This document shows, piece by piece, positions 53,544 through 62,345 of a DNA stretch of 64,000 nucleotides. Source of the stretch: CAVOHU01 sp963843385 (GTDB lineage: Bacteria > Acidobacteriota > Vicinamibacteria > Vicinamibacterales > JAKQTR01); NCBI GenBank assembly GCA_963843385.1, contig CAWJJY010000007.1, positions 1-64,000 on the forward strand. Direction: 5' to 3'. Each line of letters starts with the position of its first letter. The stretch's first letter is position 1. The position numbers were made by a program, and so were the translations under genes. A model generated the notes under the pieces. That model had not been told where the DNA came from and ran no database searches. It saw nothing but the letters and a program-made list of their open reading frames with translations.

Positions 53544-54842
53544 TCATTTGTGGGAATCAACTCTCTCCATCGATTCAATTCGATCGTTCGGCGGCGTCTG
53601 GTTCAGCCTTGCCGTCAGCAAATCCTGCTCGCGACGGTTTTCGGTCATCGCAAGGGCGCGGTGCAGCTCTTCGCGCGCTTCGGCAAAGCGCCCCAGCTTC
53701 GTAAGCAAGTCTGCCCTGACGCTGGGCAGCAGATGGTAGTTGGTCAGCGCGGGTTCCCCTGCGAGCGCATCGAGCGCGTGGAGTCCAGCGCCCGGTCCTT
53801 GTGCCATTCCAACGGCCACTGCGCGGTTCAGCGCCACGATGGGAGATGGGCTGATCTGAAGCAGGGCGTCATAGTGGAGGACGATCTGCTTCCAGTCGGT
53901 TTCCGCTGCAGTCCTGGCTCGTGCGTGGCACGCGGCGATCGCCGCCTGCAGGGCGTATGAGCGGGCGCCGCCACCGAGATCCTGAGCGCGCGCCAGGGCA
54001 GCCATTCCTCGCTGAATCTGCGCGTGGTCCCACAAAGAACGGTCCTGCTCGGACAAGAGGACGGCTTCTCCGGTTGGTCCGCGACGGGCTGCGGTGCGCG
54101 AGGCCTGCAACTCCATGAGCGCGAGGAGGCCCTGGACCTCGGACTCATCAGGAAGAAGCCTTGCCAGCCTGCGGCCAAGGCGGACGGCTTCCACGCACAG
54201 TGTGGCCCGCATCCACTCCTCTCCAGAGGTTGCGGTGTATCCCTCGTTGAAGATCAGGTAGACCACAGACAGGACTGATTCAACCCGCTGTCTCAAGTCG
54301 TCGCCGCGCGGAGTCTCAAAGGGAACATGCGCCTCGGACAGTGTCTTCTTGGCTCGGAAGATGCGCTGGCCCAACGTCTTCTCGGGCACCAGGAACGACC
54401 GGGCAATCTCGGACGTGGTGAGGCCGCAGGCCACGCGCAGCGTGAGCGCAACGCGGCCCTCGACGGCCAGCACCGGATGGCAGGCGGTGAAGATGAGGCG
54501 GAGAACATCATCATCAATGACCTGGTCCAGCGCCTGATCCATTGCTTGACCCAGCCGTCGCTGCTGAAACTCCAGTTCTTCCTTAATCTCTCGGTGCTTT
54601 CGTTCCAGCATCCGGCCACGGCGCAGCGCGTCGATGGCGCGCCGTTTTGCCGCTGTCATCAGCCACGCGGCAGGTTTTTCCGGGATTCCTTCGTGCGGCC
54701 ATCGCTCGAGAGCTGCCACGAGCGCATCCTGAGCCAGTTCCTCCGCAACGCCGATGTCGCGGGTCACGCGGGCAATCCCTGCGATGAGCCGTGTGGACTC
54801 AATCTTCCACACGGCCTCGATCGCTTTATGTGTGTCGCTCAT
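53544..54842 (-). CDS. ECF42-type RNA polymerase sigma factor
   Basis: This 432-residue protein has region 2 (VWKIESTRLIAGIARVTRDI, AEELAQDALVAALERWP), region 4 (LRVACGLTTSEIARSFLVPE, TLGQRIFRAKKTLSEA) and the long C-terminal extension with TPR-like helices (YLIFNEGYTATSGEEWMRAT, LCVEAVRLGRRLARLLPDES, PIVALNRAVAVGMAQGP) typical of ECF42. Such sigma factors pair with DGPF proteins instead of anti-sigma factors. ATG 54842 follows GCGTGAGCGG. Confidence 0.92.
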   Translation of the reverse strand: MSDTHKAIEAVWKIESTRLIAGIARVTRDIGVAEELAQDALVAALERWPHEGIPEKPAAWLMTAAKRRAIDALRRGRMLERKHREIKEELEFQQRRLGQAMDQALDQVIDDDVLRLIFTACHPVLAVEGRVALTLRVACGLTTSEIARSFLVPEKTLGQRIFRAKKTLSEAHVPFETPRGDDLRQRVESVLSVVYLIFNEGYTATSGEEWMRATLCVEAVRLGRRLARLLPDESEVQGLLALMELQASRTAARRGPTGEAVLLSEQDRSLWDHAQIQRGMAALARAQDLGGGARSYALQAAIAACHARARTAAETDWKQIVLHYDALLQISPSPIVALNRAVAVGMAQGPGAGLHALDALAGEPALTNYHLLPSVRADLLTKLGRFAEAREELHRALAMTENRREQDLLTARLNQTPPNDRIESMERVDSHK

Positions 54843-55137
54843 GCCTGAATGCCGCTCACGCTGTGGCCGCAGCCGCGTTCGAACGCTCCTCGAAGCCCTC
54901 GGCTTCATGCTTCACGTCTGCGGGGAGATCATCCATGTCGTAATCTCAGGAAACACGCGCTCCAGTGAAGGGCGGAACGAGCCCATCGAGCCCCAGCAGT
55001 ACGCCTGCTTTCTGCCGGCTCTTCTTGTACTCTACATCCTGGCGACCGCCTCCGCGCCAGGGGCTGTGTCGGCAGCTGCCGTCTCAGACCCTTTGCGGAT
55101 CACCACCATCATGAAGCGCATCCACGTCTCCTTCATC
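54843..55137. other. Intergenic region
   Basis: No gene is supported in these 295 bp. A short plus-strand frame across 54910-55197 has a hydrophobic stretch (FLPALLVLYILATASAPG) but no start or homology I recognise. Confidence 0.4.
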
Positions 55138-55272
55138 AGACGATCTTCGAGATCAGGTCACCGGGAAGATCCCAGGTCCAAGCTCAACGCAACATAAGAT
55201 CCCTTCTCAGATTCTGGGAATCGGGGTCTTCCGGTCTCTGGAACCGGACCGGCGGGCACTGTGTGTGACATA
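55138..55272 (+). repeat. Structured repeat, copy E
   Basis: It has GACGATCTTCGAGATCAGG, helix-1 arms GATCCCAG and CTGGG-A-ATC, the loop AAGCTCAACGCAACATAAG, helix 2 TCCGGT...ACCGGA, and the end GGCGGGCACTGTGTGTGACA. It lies 300 bp upstream of the TonB-receptor-like gene. Confidence 0.78.
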
Positions 55273-55579
55273 GCCCTTCCCGCCGCCTTGACTTCATCGG
55301 ATCGTTCCGCTAGCCTTGGCCAAATCCGCACTGCATTCGAAGCCGCGAATCGACGAGGGATGACGATCGCCTCGTCGAGTACACGCCTTTCCGGCGGGGG
55401 TATCCCAAGCGCTGAACCTGATCGGCCCACGTGGCGGGCCGATCTTCCGGAGGGGGATGCAACAACAGTCCGTTCGAGGGAACACGCCTCCCCAGCGATT
55501 CGTCCCGCGTCTCACTCAGCCGTCATTGCAGCGCAAGATTCGCGCACGATTTCCGCGGCCTTCATGAAAGGACAGCCCC

Positions 55580-58500
55580 GTGCATGCAACTCCTCGCCGA
55601 CCGATCAGCTGCGTCCTCGTCATTGCGGCGCTGTGGGCAGCGCCGGTTCTCGCGCAAGGTGTCGGCGGCACCACGTCGTTGAACGGTGTCGTCACTGATG
55701 CGCAGGGAGGCGTGATCCCTGGTGCCTCGATCGAGGCCAAGAATACGGCGACGGGCGTGGCGGAGACCGTGGTCTCGAACACGACCGGCGCATTTTCCAT
55801 ACCCGGGTTGAGTCCCGGCCTCTATGCGGTGACGGTGTCGCTCAGCGGTTTCAAGACGACGGTCATCACCGACGTGCGGCTGGTCGCCGCCACGCCGGCC
55901 CAGATCACGGCGGTGCTGGAGCTGGGCGCGCTGACCGAGACGGTTGAAGTCAGGGGCGGACCCGGCCTCGTGCAGACCACGAGCGTCAAGGTGCAATCCA
56001 CGATGCTCGCCGAGCAGATCACGAAGCTCCCGCTCAGCTCGCGCAACGGATTGAGCTCGACGATGTTCCTGCCCGGGGTGCAGCAGACCGGCGCAGGAGG
56101 CTACCGGGCCGCGACGATCAACGGCCTGCCTCAGAATACGATCAGCATCACTCTCGACGGCATCGGCATCGGCAACAACCGGCAGTCCGGCGACGGATTC
56201 TACACGCAGGTGTTTCCCCGCCTCGACGCGGTCGAGGAAGTCACCGTCACGGGCGCGACGCCCGACGCGGCCGGCGGCGCCCAGGGGTCGGTGCAGGTGG
56301 CGTTTGTCACCCGCTCTGGCACGAACAAGTTCAGCAGCAGCATCTATCACTACTGGCGATCGCCAAAGTTCAACACGAACTACTACTTCAACGAGATCAA
56401 CAACCTGCCGGTCAACAACCTCACCGTCCACCAGTTCGGCGGACGGGTCGGCGGGCCGATCGTGCGCAACAGAGCGTTCTTCTTCCTGAACTACGAACAG
56501 TTCTATCTGCCGAACGAGTCGACGCGAACCAGGACCGTCATCAATCAGGCGGCACAGCAGGGGATGTTCCGGTACGACGCCGCCGGGCAGGTGCGCGAAG
56601 TCAACGTGCTCGATCTGGCGCGCGCGAACAACCAGCTGTCGTCGGTCGACCCGCTCGTGGCCTCGCTGCTCGCGTCCATCCGTACGGCGACGGGCACGAC
56701 GGGCACCCTCACCCCGCGCACCGATCTCAATACGGAGTCCTACACGTTCCTGGCGCCTTCGAGGCGCGACGAATACGCGCCGACCGCGCGCGTCGACCTG
56801 AACGTGACGTCGAAGCACCGGATCTCGGCAACGTATCTCTGGCAGAGGATCAAGTCCAATCCTGACTTCCTGAACTCCGGCGAGGCGGCGTTTCCCGGCT
56901 TTCCGAACATCACCGTGCAGTCGTCGTACCGGAGGACCGGTTCGCTGGCCCTGCGGTCGACGCTCTCGTCGACCATCGTCAACGAGTTCAAGGCGGGGTT
57001 CCAGTCGTCGCCGGTCGATTTCTACAGCGATCTCAGCAAGAACACCTTCGACAACCAGGGGGGCCGCCAGTTGACCCTCGGCTTCGGGCTGACCAGCGTG
57101 ACGCAGGGCAATTCGCCGAACCTGGTCAACACGCCGAGCATCAACGTGGTGGACAGCCTGACGTGGCTCCGCGGCAAGCACACCTTCACCTTTGGAGGCG
57201 CGTTCACGCGCATCACGAATCAGACCAAGGCGTGGAACATCGTGCCGACAGTGACGCTGGGCTTCACGGAAGCCAACGATCCGGCCGCTTCCATCTTCTC
57301 CACGACGAACTTCCCCGGTGCATCGACCACCGTGCTGACCAACGCCCGCGCGCTGTATGCGCTGCTGACGGGCCGCGTGTCAGGCGTCAACGGCACGTCC
57401 CGGCTCGATGGCGGCACCGGGAATTACGTCTATCTCGGCGCGCTGGAACAGAAGCTGCGACAGGACGTGTTCGGCGCGTACGCGCAGGACCAGTGGCGCC
57501 TGACGCAGGGGCTCACGTTGAACCTCGGCCTGCGGTGGGAAGTGGCGCTGCCGTTCCAGCCGACCACGCCGACCTACTCCACGTCGACGCTGGCCGACCT
57601 CTGCGGCGTGTCGGGCGTGGGCTCCGGTCCGGGAGGACGTCAGTGCAACATCTTCAAGCCCTCCACGCTCGGAGCGCCGGCCGCCACACCGCAGTACACG
57701 ATGTACGAGGACAGCACGCGCGCCTACAAGACCGAATGGAACAACGTCGCTCCCAGCGTGGGTGTGGCGTGGAGGCCGCAGGTCAAGAGCGGGTGGCTGC
57801 GGGCGATCCTGGGTGATCCCGAGCAGGCCACGATTCGAGGCGGCTATTCGGTGAGCTTCAACCGGGAGCGCATCGATCGCTTCACGGGCATCTACGGCGT
57901 GAATCCGGGAGGCACGACGACGGCCAACCGCAATGTGACCAACGGCAACCTGGTGTACCCGGGCGAGGCGTGGCCAATCCTCCTGCGCGAGGCGTCGCGT
58001 CTCGGTCCGCCGGCGATCTGCGCCACGGGTGCCGTGAGCGCCGCGTGCGTCCAGGCCGCGCCCGTGTATCCGATTGGCGCGACAACGGCCAGCAGCCTGA
58101 GCATCTTCGACCCGAATATCACGCTGCCGTCCACCCACTCGTGGTCCGTCGGGATTCAGCGGGCGCTGACGAACGACTCCGCCATCGAGGTGCTCTACCT
58201 CGGCAACAGGAACGTGAACGCCTGGACGTCCGAGAACTGGAACGAGCGGAACATGGTCGAGAACGGATTCATCGACGAGTTCCAGAAGGCGCGGGTCAAC
58301 CTCGCCACGAACATGGCGGCCGGACGCGGCAGCTCGTTCGCGTACTTCGGGCCGGGCACCGGCACCGCGCCGCTGCCGATCTACCTTGCCTACCTGACTG
58401 GCTCAGGGGCGTCGACCGATCCGACCCGCTATTCGAGCGCCTTCGCGAGCACGACGTGGACGCAGCACCTGAGCAACTTCAACCCCGCTCCGCTGACGGC

Positions 58501-59446
58501 GGCCACCAATCTGGACAACGATGCCACGCGTCGCGCAAACGCCCGCACAGCCGGCCTGCCGTCGAACTTCTTCGTGATGAACCCCGCGGTCTCCAGCGCG
58601 AACATCATGCGGTCCGCAGCCGGCAGCCGCTATAACGCGATCCAGGTGCAGTACCGCCGTCGTCTCTCGCGGGGACTGCTCGTCAACGCAAGCTACACCT
58701 ACTCGCGCCGCTACGGGTCGTCGCTGCTGACGATTCACCAGCCCCGCCTGTATCTGCAGGACGCGGGCGTGCCGCACGCGTGGAAGTTGAACTGGACCTA
58801 CGCCCTGCCCTTCGGCAAGGGCCGGCGCTTCGGCACGGGCTGGGGCGGGTTCACCGACGCGGCGCTCGGCGGTTGGGAACTCTCGGGGACGGGCCGCGTG
58901 CAGGTCGAGCAGTACGCGATGGACAGCGTCAAGCTGGTCGGCATGTCGCAACAGGATCTGCAGAAGGCGTTCAAGATTCGAATCGTGAGGGATCCCACGT
59001 CCGGCGTGACGACCGTCTTCAGCATGGCGCAGGACATCATCGACAACACGCGCAAGGCATTCAGCGTCGACCCCGCGTCGGCCACCGGCTACAGCGCGCT
59101 CGGCGTGCCGACCGGCCGGTACATCGCGCCGGCCAGCACGGCATCGTGCATCGCGCTCTACCCTGGCGACTGCGGTTCGCCGAAGAGAATCCTGCTGAAC
59201 GGCCCGGCGTTCGTACGGTTCGACCTCCGCGCCACGAAGAAGTTCACACTGCCCTGGAGGCGGATCACGCTCGACGTAAGCTTCGAGCTGATGAACCTGC
59301 TCGACAACATCAACTTCAACCCCGCGCTCAATCCGGGATCGGGCGCGACGATCTTCCAGGTCACCAGCGCCTATCGAGACACTGGCGTCGACGTGAACGA
59401 CCCCGGAGGCCGGCTGGGACAGATCGTCTGGCGCATCAGCTGGTAG
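55580..59446 (+). CDS. TonB-dependent-receptor-like outer membrane protein, acidobacterial type
   Basis: This 1288-residue protein has a signal peptide (ISCVLVIAALWAAPVLAQG), an N-terminal carboxypeptidase-regulatory-like domain (TSLNGVVTDAQGGVIPGASI ... FSIPGLSPGLYAVTVSLSGF), a plug domain (LPLSSRNGLSSTMFLPGVQQ, NTISITLDGIG) and a large barrel (HYWRSPKFNTNYYFNEINNL, FGAYAQDQWRLTQGLTLNLG, LRVLVNASYTYSRRY-type strands) with the terminal strand RLGQIVWRISW. It imports or binds large polymers. GTG 55580 follows GAAAGGA. No TonB box is evident. Confidence 0.9.
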   Translation: MHATPRRPISCVLVIAALWAAPVLAQGVGGTTSLNGVVTDAQGGVIPGASIEAKNTATGVAETVVSNTTGAFSIPGLSPGLYAVTVSLSGFKTTVITDVRLVAATPAQITAVLELGALTETVEVRGGPGLVQTTSVKVQSTMLAEQITKLPLSSRNGLSSTMFLPGVQQTGAGGYRAATINGLPQNTISITLDGIGIGNNRQSGDGFYTQVFPRLDAVEEVTVTGATPDAAGGAQGSVQVAFVTRSGTNKFSSSIYHYWRSPKFNTNYYFNEINNLPVNNLTVHQFGGRVGGPIVRNRAFFFLNYEQFYLPNESTRTRTVINQAAQQGMFRYDAAGQVREVNVLDLARANNQLSSVDPLVASLLASIRTATGTTGTLTPRTDLNTESYTFLAPSRRDEYAPTARVDLNVTSKHRISATYLWQRIKSNPDFLNSGEAAFPGFPNITVQSSYRRTGSLALRSTLSSTIVNEFKAGFQSSPVDFYSDLSKNTFDNQGGRQLTLGFGLTSVTQGNSPNLVNTPSINVVDSLTWLRGKHTFTFGGAFTRITNQTKAWNIVPTVTLGFTEANDPAASIFSTTNFPGASTTVLTNARALYALLTGRVSGVNGTSRLDGGTGNYVYLGALEQKLRQDVFGAYAQDQWRLTQGLTLNLGLRWEVALPFQPTTPTYSTSTLADLCGVSGVGSGPGGRQCNIFKPSTLGAPAATPQYTMYEDSTRAYKTEWNNVAPSVGVAWRPQVKSGWLRAILGDPEQATIRGGYSVSFNRERIDRFTGIYGVNPGGTTTANRNVTNGNLVYPGEAWPILLREASRLGPPAICATGAVSAACVQAAPVYPIGATTASSLSIFDPNITLPSTHSWSVGIQRALTNDSAIEVLYLGNRNVNAWTSENWNERNMVENGFIDEFQKARVNLATNMAAGRGSSFAYFGPGTGTAPLPIYLAYLTGSGASTDPTRYSSAFASTTWTQHLSNFNPAPLTAATNLDNDATRRANARTAGLPSNFFVMNPAVSSANIMRSAAGSRYNAIQVQYRRRLSRGLLVNASYTYSRRYGSSLLTIHQPRLYLQDAGVPHAWKLNWTYALPFGKGRRFGTGWGGFTDAALGGWELSGTGRVQVEQYAMDSVKLVGMSQQDLQKAFKIRIVRDPTSGVTTVFSMAQDIIDNTRKAFSVDPASATGYSALGVPTGRYIAPASTASCIALYPGDCGSPKRILLNGPAFVRFDLRATKKFTLPWRRITLDVSFELMNLLDNINFNPALNPGSGATIFQVTSAYRDTGVDVNDPGGRLGQIVWRISW

Positions 59447-59464
59447 GGAACACGCGGAGGCAGA

Positions 59465-59492
59465 GGCGCGGGCGCGTCATAACGCCCGCGCC
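59465..59492 (+). terminator. Hairpin terminator after the receptor gene
   Basis: GGCGCGGGCG (59465-59474) and CGCCCGCGCC (59483-59492) pair perfectly around an 8-nt loop, 19 bp after the stop. Tandem AGCCTGGAGCC copies follow at 59497-59521. Confidence 0.65.
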
Positions 59493-59544
59493 CTGAGCCT
59501 GGAGCCCGTAGCCTGGAGCCTGATCCACTTTGGCCTGATTGTCT

Positions 59545-59754
59545 CGGTCGAACCGAACCGCCCGTAGCAACTCGATTGAAGTAGCCGCACGTGCCGGGAC
59601 TCGCCGTTGCGGCGCTGGCTTCAGACCCCGACGTGAGAAGCGTTCCCGGCGCTCCGATCGTCGGCGCCGCCGGCGCGGGCTGCTTGAGTTCCGCGCGCGA
59701 CGCCGCAAGCGCTGCGGCCACCACAGCACCCGCGATCAGCGCCGTACTGCGCAT
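59545..59754 (-). pseudogene. Truncated exported-protein gene start
   Basis: ATG 59754 follows GGGAGCGAGG and starts with a signal peptide MRSTALIAGAVVAAALAASR followed by a Pro/Ala/Ser linker. The frame then runs into sequence without recognisable content. Probably the 5' remnant of a lost exported protein gene. Repeat copy F lies 53 bp upstream. Confidence 0.45.
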
Positions 59755-59806
59755 GCCTCGCTCCCTTCGCGGCGGTCCATCCACTGGACCCGGACTGAGT
59801 CTGTCG

Positions 59807-59938
59807 GACGATAGGCGCTATCAGGGCACCGGGGGACTCCAGAGGTCCAAGCTCAACGCAACATCATGCGCCTTCTCAGACTCTGGGATTCGCGGTTCAC
59901 TGGCCCAAGGGGCCGGCTGGGCTGACACTGGGACACAC
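59807..59938 (+). repeat. Structured repeat, copy F
   Basis: It has GACGATAGGCGCTATCAGGG, helix-1 arms CCAGAGGTC and GACTCTGG, the loop AAGCTCAACGCAACATCATG, helix 2 GGCCC-AAG-GGGCC, and the end GCTGACACTGGGACACACG. Relative to copies A and D the helix-1 change is matched on both strands. Confidence 0.78.
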
Positions 59939-60239
59939 GCGGGAATGCTCGCCGACCTTGTGGCCGTGTCTGGCGATCCCACCCGCGACGTATTGGCTTT
60001 TTGCGCAACGTCACGTTCGTGATGAAAGAGGGGGCGATCGTCCGGCAGTAGTGTCACGGCCTGCCAGGGCCGCCTCTCCCTACCCTGAGCATCGCCCATG
60101 GCCCGACCGATGGCGTGGTATGATTTCCGACAGACTCCGTATGACATCAATTGCGGACACGCACCCGCGCTGCGTGATCTCGGGGGAGGCGGACCCGCGG
60201 CCGGCCCCGGCATGCGTCGTTCGTCGCGAGGAGGCTTCG

Positions 60240-61247
60240 ATGACCCGTTCCGCCATCGCGTTTTGCGTCGTTGTTCTGCTGGGCCTGGAGACCCTTTTCG
60301 CGCAAACGCCGGCGAAGCCCCCGACGGGCACGCAGGCATTCGGTCCAGCCAAGGTTACCGAGCCCTGGGAACGCGTCGTGTTCACTGAGGCGGTCTCTCA
60401 TTCGGACATCCCGGTCGACATCACGCTGCTCGAGACGGTCGACGGACTGTTCACGCCAATCGGAATTCGCCACCCGAAGGGCAATGGGCCCTTTCCTGCC
60501 GTCCTTTTCTTCAGCGGCAACGGGGGCGCCGGTTTGGCGCAGGTGCGCGAGTACATCAACAACAACGCCTACACCATGGAGCGGTTTCTTGCGGCCGGCT
60601 ATGCCGTCGCGTGGCTGCAGTATCGCGCGGAGGCGTGGTATGCGTACCCGAAGCTGCCGCCGCTCCAGGTCGGCAAGCAGCAGGCGAACCAGTTGATGAA
60701 CCGCCCGCCGCTCGAGATCGATGATCTTGCGGCCATCGTCGAGTACGTGAAACGCCTGCCGTATATCGATCCCTCGCGCGTCGGGCTCTGCGGGAACAGC
60801 CATGCCGGGGGGATGATTCTCCGGGCCGGCGCGCAAGGACTGGACGTGCGGGCGGCCATCGTCTCCGAGCCCGATGCGAGCGAGTTCCTCGGCCTGCCCG
60901 AGGAGTACTTCGCCGTCAAAGAGCCGCTCTTCCGCACCATCGAGTCGGCGGCGCCCTACCTCGACAAGAAGACCGCGATGGAGCGGCTGCGCGCCATCAA
61001 GTTTCCGATGTTCTTCTTGAATCGGAATCAGGACGAATTGCAGGGGCTGTTCGAAACGGTGGCCGCGTGGGCGAAGGAGGCGGGGAAGACCATGGAACAT
61101 GCCACCTACGATCACCCGGTGCACGGCTACATCGTACGCGTCCAGCGGGATGAAAAGGGGATCTACCACCCCGACGAGATCCAACTCAAGGCGATCCAGC
61201 AGGCGCTGGATTTCTTCGGGAAGTACATGGGACCGAAGGGGAGTTGA
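60240..61247 (+). CDS. Secreted alpha/beta hydrolase, paralogue of the 16.6-kb gene
   Basis: This 335-residue protein has a signal peptide (IAFCVVVLLGLETLFAQT) and PVDITLLETVDGLFTPIGIR, AVLFFSGNGGAGLAQ, the nucleophile GLCGNSHAGGM, FFLNRNQDELQGLFET and the histidine in YDHPVHGYI. It aligns end to end with the gene at 16570, including all catalytic motifs. ATG 60240 follows GCGAGGAGGC. Confidence 0.9.
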   Translation: MTRSAIAFCVVVLLGLETLFAQTPAKPPTGTQAFGPAKVTEPWERVVFTEAVSHSDIPVDITLLETVDGLFTPIGIRHPKGNGPFPAVLFFSGNGGAGLAQVREYINNNAYTMERFLAAGYAVAWLQYRAEAWYAYPKLPPLQVGKQQANQLMNRPPLEIDDLAAIVEYVKRLPYIDPSRVGLCGNSHAGGMILRAGAQGLDVRAAIVSEPDASEFLGLPEEYFAVKEPLFRTIESAAPYLDKKTAMERLRAIKFPMFFLNRNQDELQGLFETVAAWAKEAGKTMEHATYDHPVHGYIVRVQRDEKGIYHPDEIQLKAIQQALDFFGKYMGPKGS

Positions 61248-61332
61248 GCGTCGCAGGAGGAGGCCGCACGGTCGAGGCGCGTCGCGCCCTCCGGCGCCAG
61301 GAGTCAACGCCGAGATGATCGGGGAGGAAGAC

Positions 61333-61848
61333 ATGAAACGCTGTCTTGCGGCGCTCGTCGCGGTCTTCGTTGCCACAGCCATCGGATCGGCTCAGATTGC
61401 CTCGCAGACGGTCGAACTGCGGAACGCCAAGGGTGAAAGCGTCGGCACGGCCACGCTCGTGGCCAAAGGGCAGTCGGTCGGCATCACGCTCGACCTCAGG
61501 AATTTGCCTCCCGGCGCGCATGCCATCCACATCCATCAGAATGCCGCGTGCGAGGCTCCCGCGTTCACCTCGGCCGGGCCGCATTTCAATCCCAACGGCA
61601 AGAAGCACGGAATGCAGAGCCCCGACGGCTCTCACAACGGCGACATGATGAACATCACCGTCGGCGCCGACGGGACGTTGCGGACGGGATTGCTGAACGA
61701 CCAGGTGACGCTCGAGGACGGTCCGCCGAATTCACTCTACGCCAACGGCGGCACCGCACTCGTGATTCACGCCAAGGCCGACGACATGAAGACCGACCCG
61801 TCGGGCAATGCTGGCGACCGCATCGCGTGCGGCGTGATTCGCAAGTAG
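61333..61848 (+). CDS. sodC: Periplasmic Cu/Zn superoxide dismutase
   Basis: This 171-residue protein has a signal peptide (CLAALVAVFVATAIGSAQ). All metal ligands are visible: HIHQN (Cu His pair), GPHFNP (bridging His), KKHGMQSPDGSHNGDM (Zn His, His, Asp) and VIHAKADD (Cu His). The disulfide cysteines lie in NAACEAP and RIACGVI, and the active-site arginine precedes the latter. ATG 61333 follows GGGGAGGAAG. The 3' end overlaps an opposing frame by 82 bp. Confidence 0.94.
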   Translation: MKRCLAALVAVFVATAIGSAQIASQTVELRNAKGESVGTATLVAKGQSVGITLDLRNLPPGAHAIHIHQNAACEAPAFTSAGPHFNPNGKKHGMQSPDGSHNGDMMNITVGADGTLRTGLLNDQVTLEDGPPNSLYANGGTALVIHAKADDMKTDPSGNAGDRIACGVIRK

Positions 61849-62345
61849 GGCCGATTCGACAGTCGGCGGCTGACGTTCATCGAACCGGACGACGTGGCCG
61901 GACCGTGGGGCGACTCGCGCTTCGCCGGTTCGCCGGTCGAGCCCCAGCCTTCTTCATCGAGTTTCCACACGCCGCCTTCCTTGACGAGCGAGATCGTGCC
62001 CTTCATGGGTAACCCGATCGACCCGATTCCCGTGCCCTCGAGCACGCACCTGTTGCCGGTGATGGTCTCCTTGACGATCCTCATGTCCTTGACCCCGACC
62101 TCCTTGATCCGCGCCAGCCACGTCGGCTGATCAGCCTTGGGGCGGGACTCGAGCATGGCCCGGTATTCGGCCGACAGGCCCGGCAGGATATCGGCCAGGG
62201 TCTTCGCACTGGCCAGCCTCGCCCGGTGTTCGAGATACGCCTGGGTCGGAGTCTTCGGCTGTGCCCACGCCGTCTGGCAGAGCGCGGCACTCGCGAGGCA
62301 CGCGAAGATGGCCATGGTCGGGATCCTGTCGCATCTCATCTGCAT
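61767..62345 (-). CDS. Small exported protein, DUF4878/NTF2-like
   Basis: ATG 62345 follows GGAAAGGAC. A signal peptide (IFACLASAALCQTAWAQ) is followed by TPTQAYLEHRARLASAKTLA, YRAMLESRPKADQPTWLARI, CVLEGTGIGSIGLPMKGTIS and LVKEGGVWKLDEEGWGSTGE, which resembles the exported NTF2-like fold. The final 27 residues are antisense to sodC and probably follow the loss of the original stop. The frame is continuous with the upstream kelch gene. Confidence 0.72.
   Translation of the reverse strand: MQMRCDRIPTMAIFACLASAALCQTAWAQPKTPTQAYLEHRARLASAKTLADILPGLSAEYRAMLESRPKADQPTWLARIKEVGVKDMRIVKETITGNRCVLEGTGIGSIGLPMKGTISLVKEGGVWKLDEEGWGSTGEPAKRESPHGPATSSGSMNVSRRLSNRPYLRITPHAMRSPALPDGSVFMSSALA

Noticed and set aside
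47646..59938. Minus-strand frames through the structured repeats encode similar peptides (VPAGPVPETG, ESEKGSYVALSLDLG)
   Set aside because: The frames lack common starts, end at different places, and the conserved pairing of the arms explains the sequence constraint better than a protein does.
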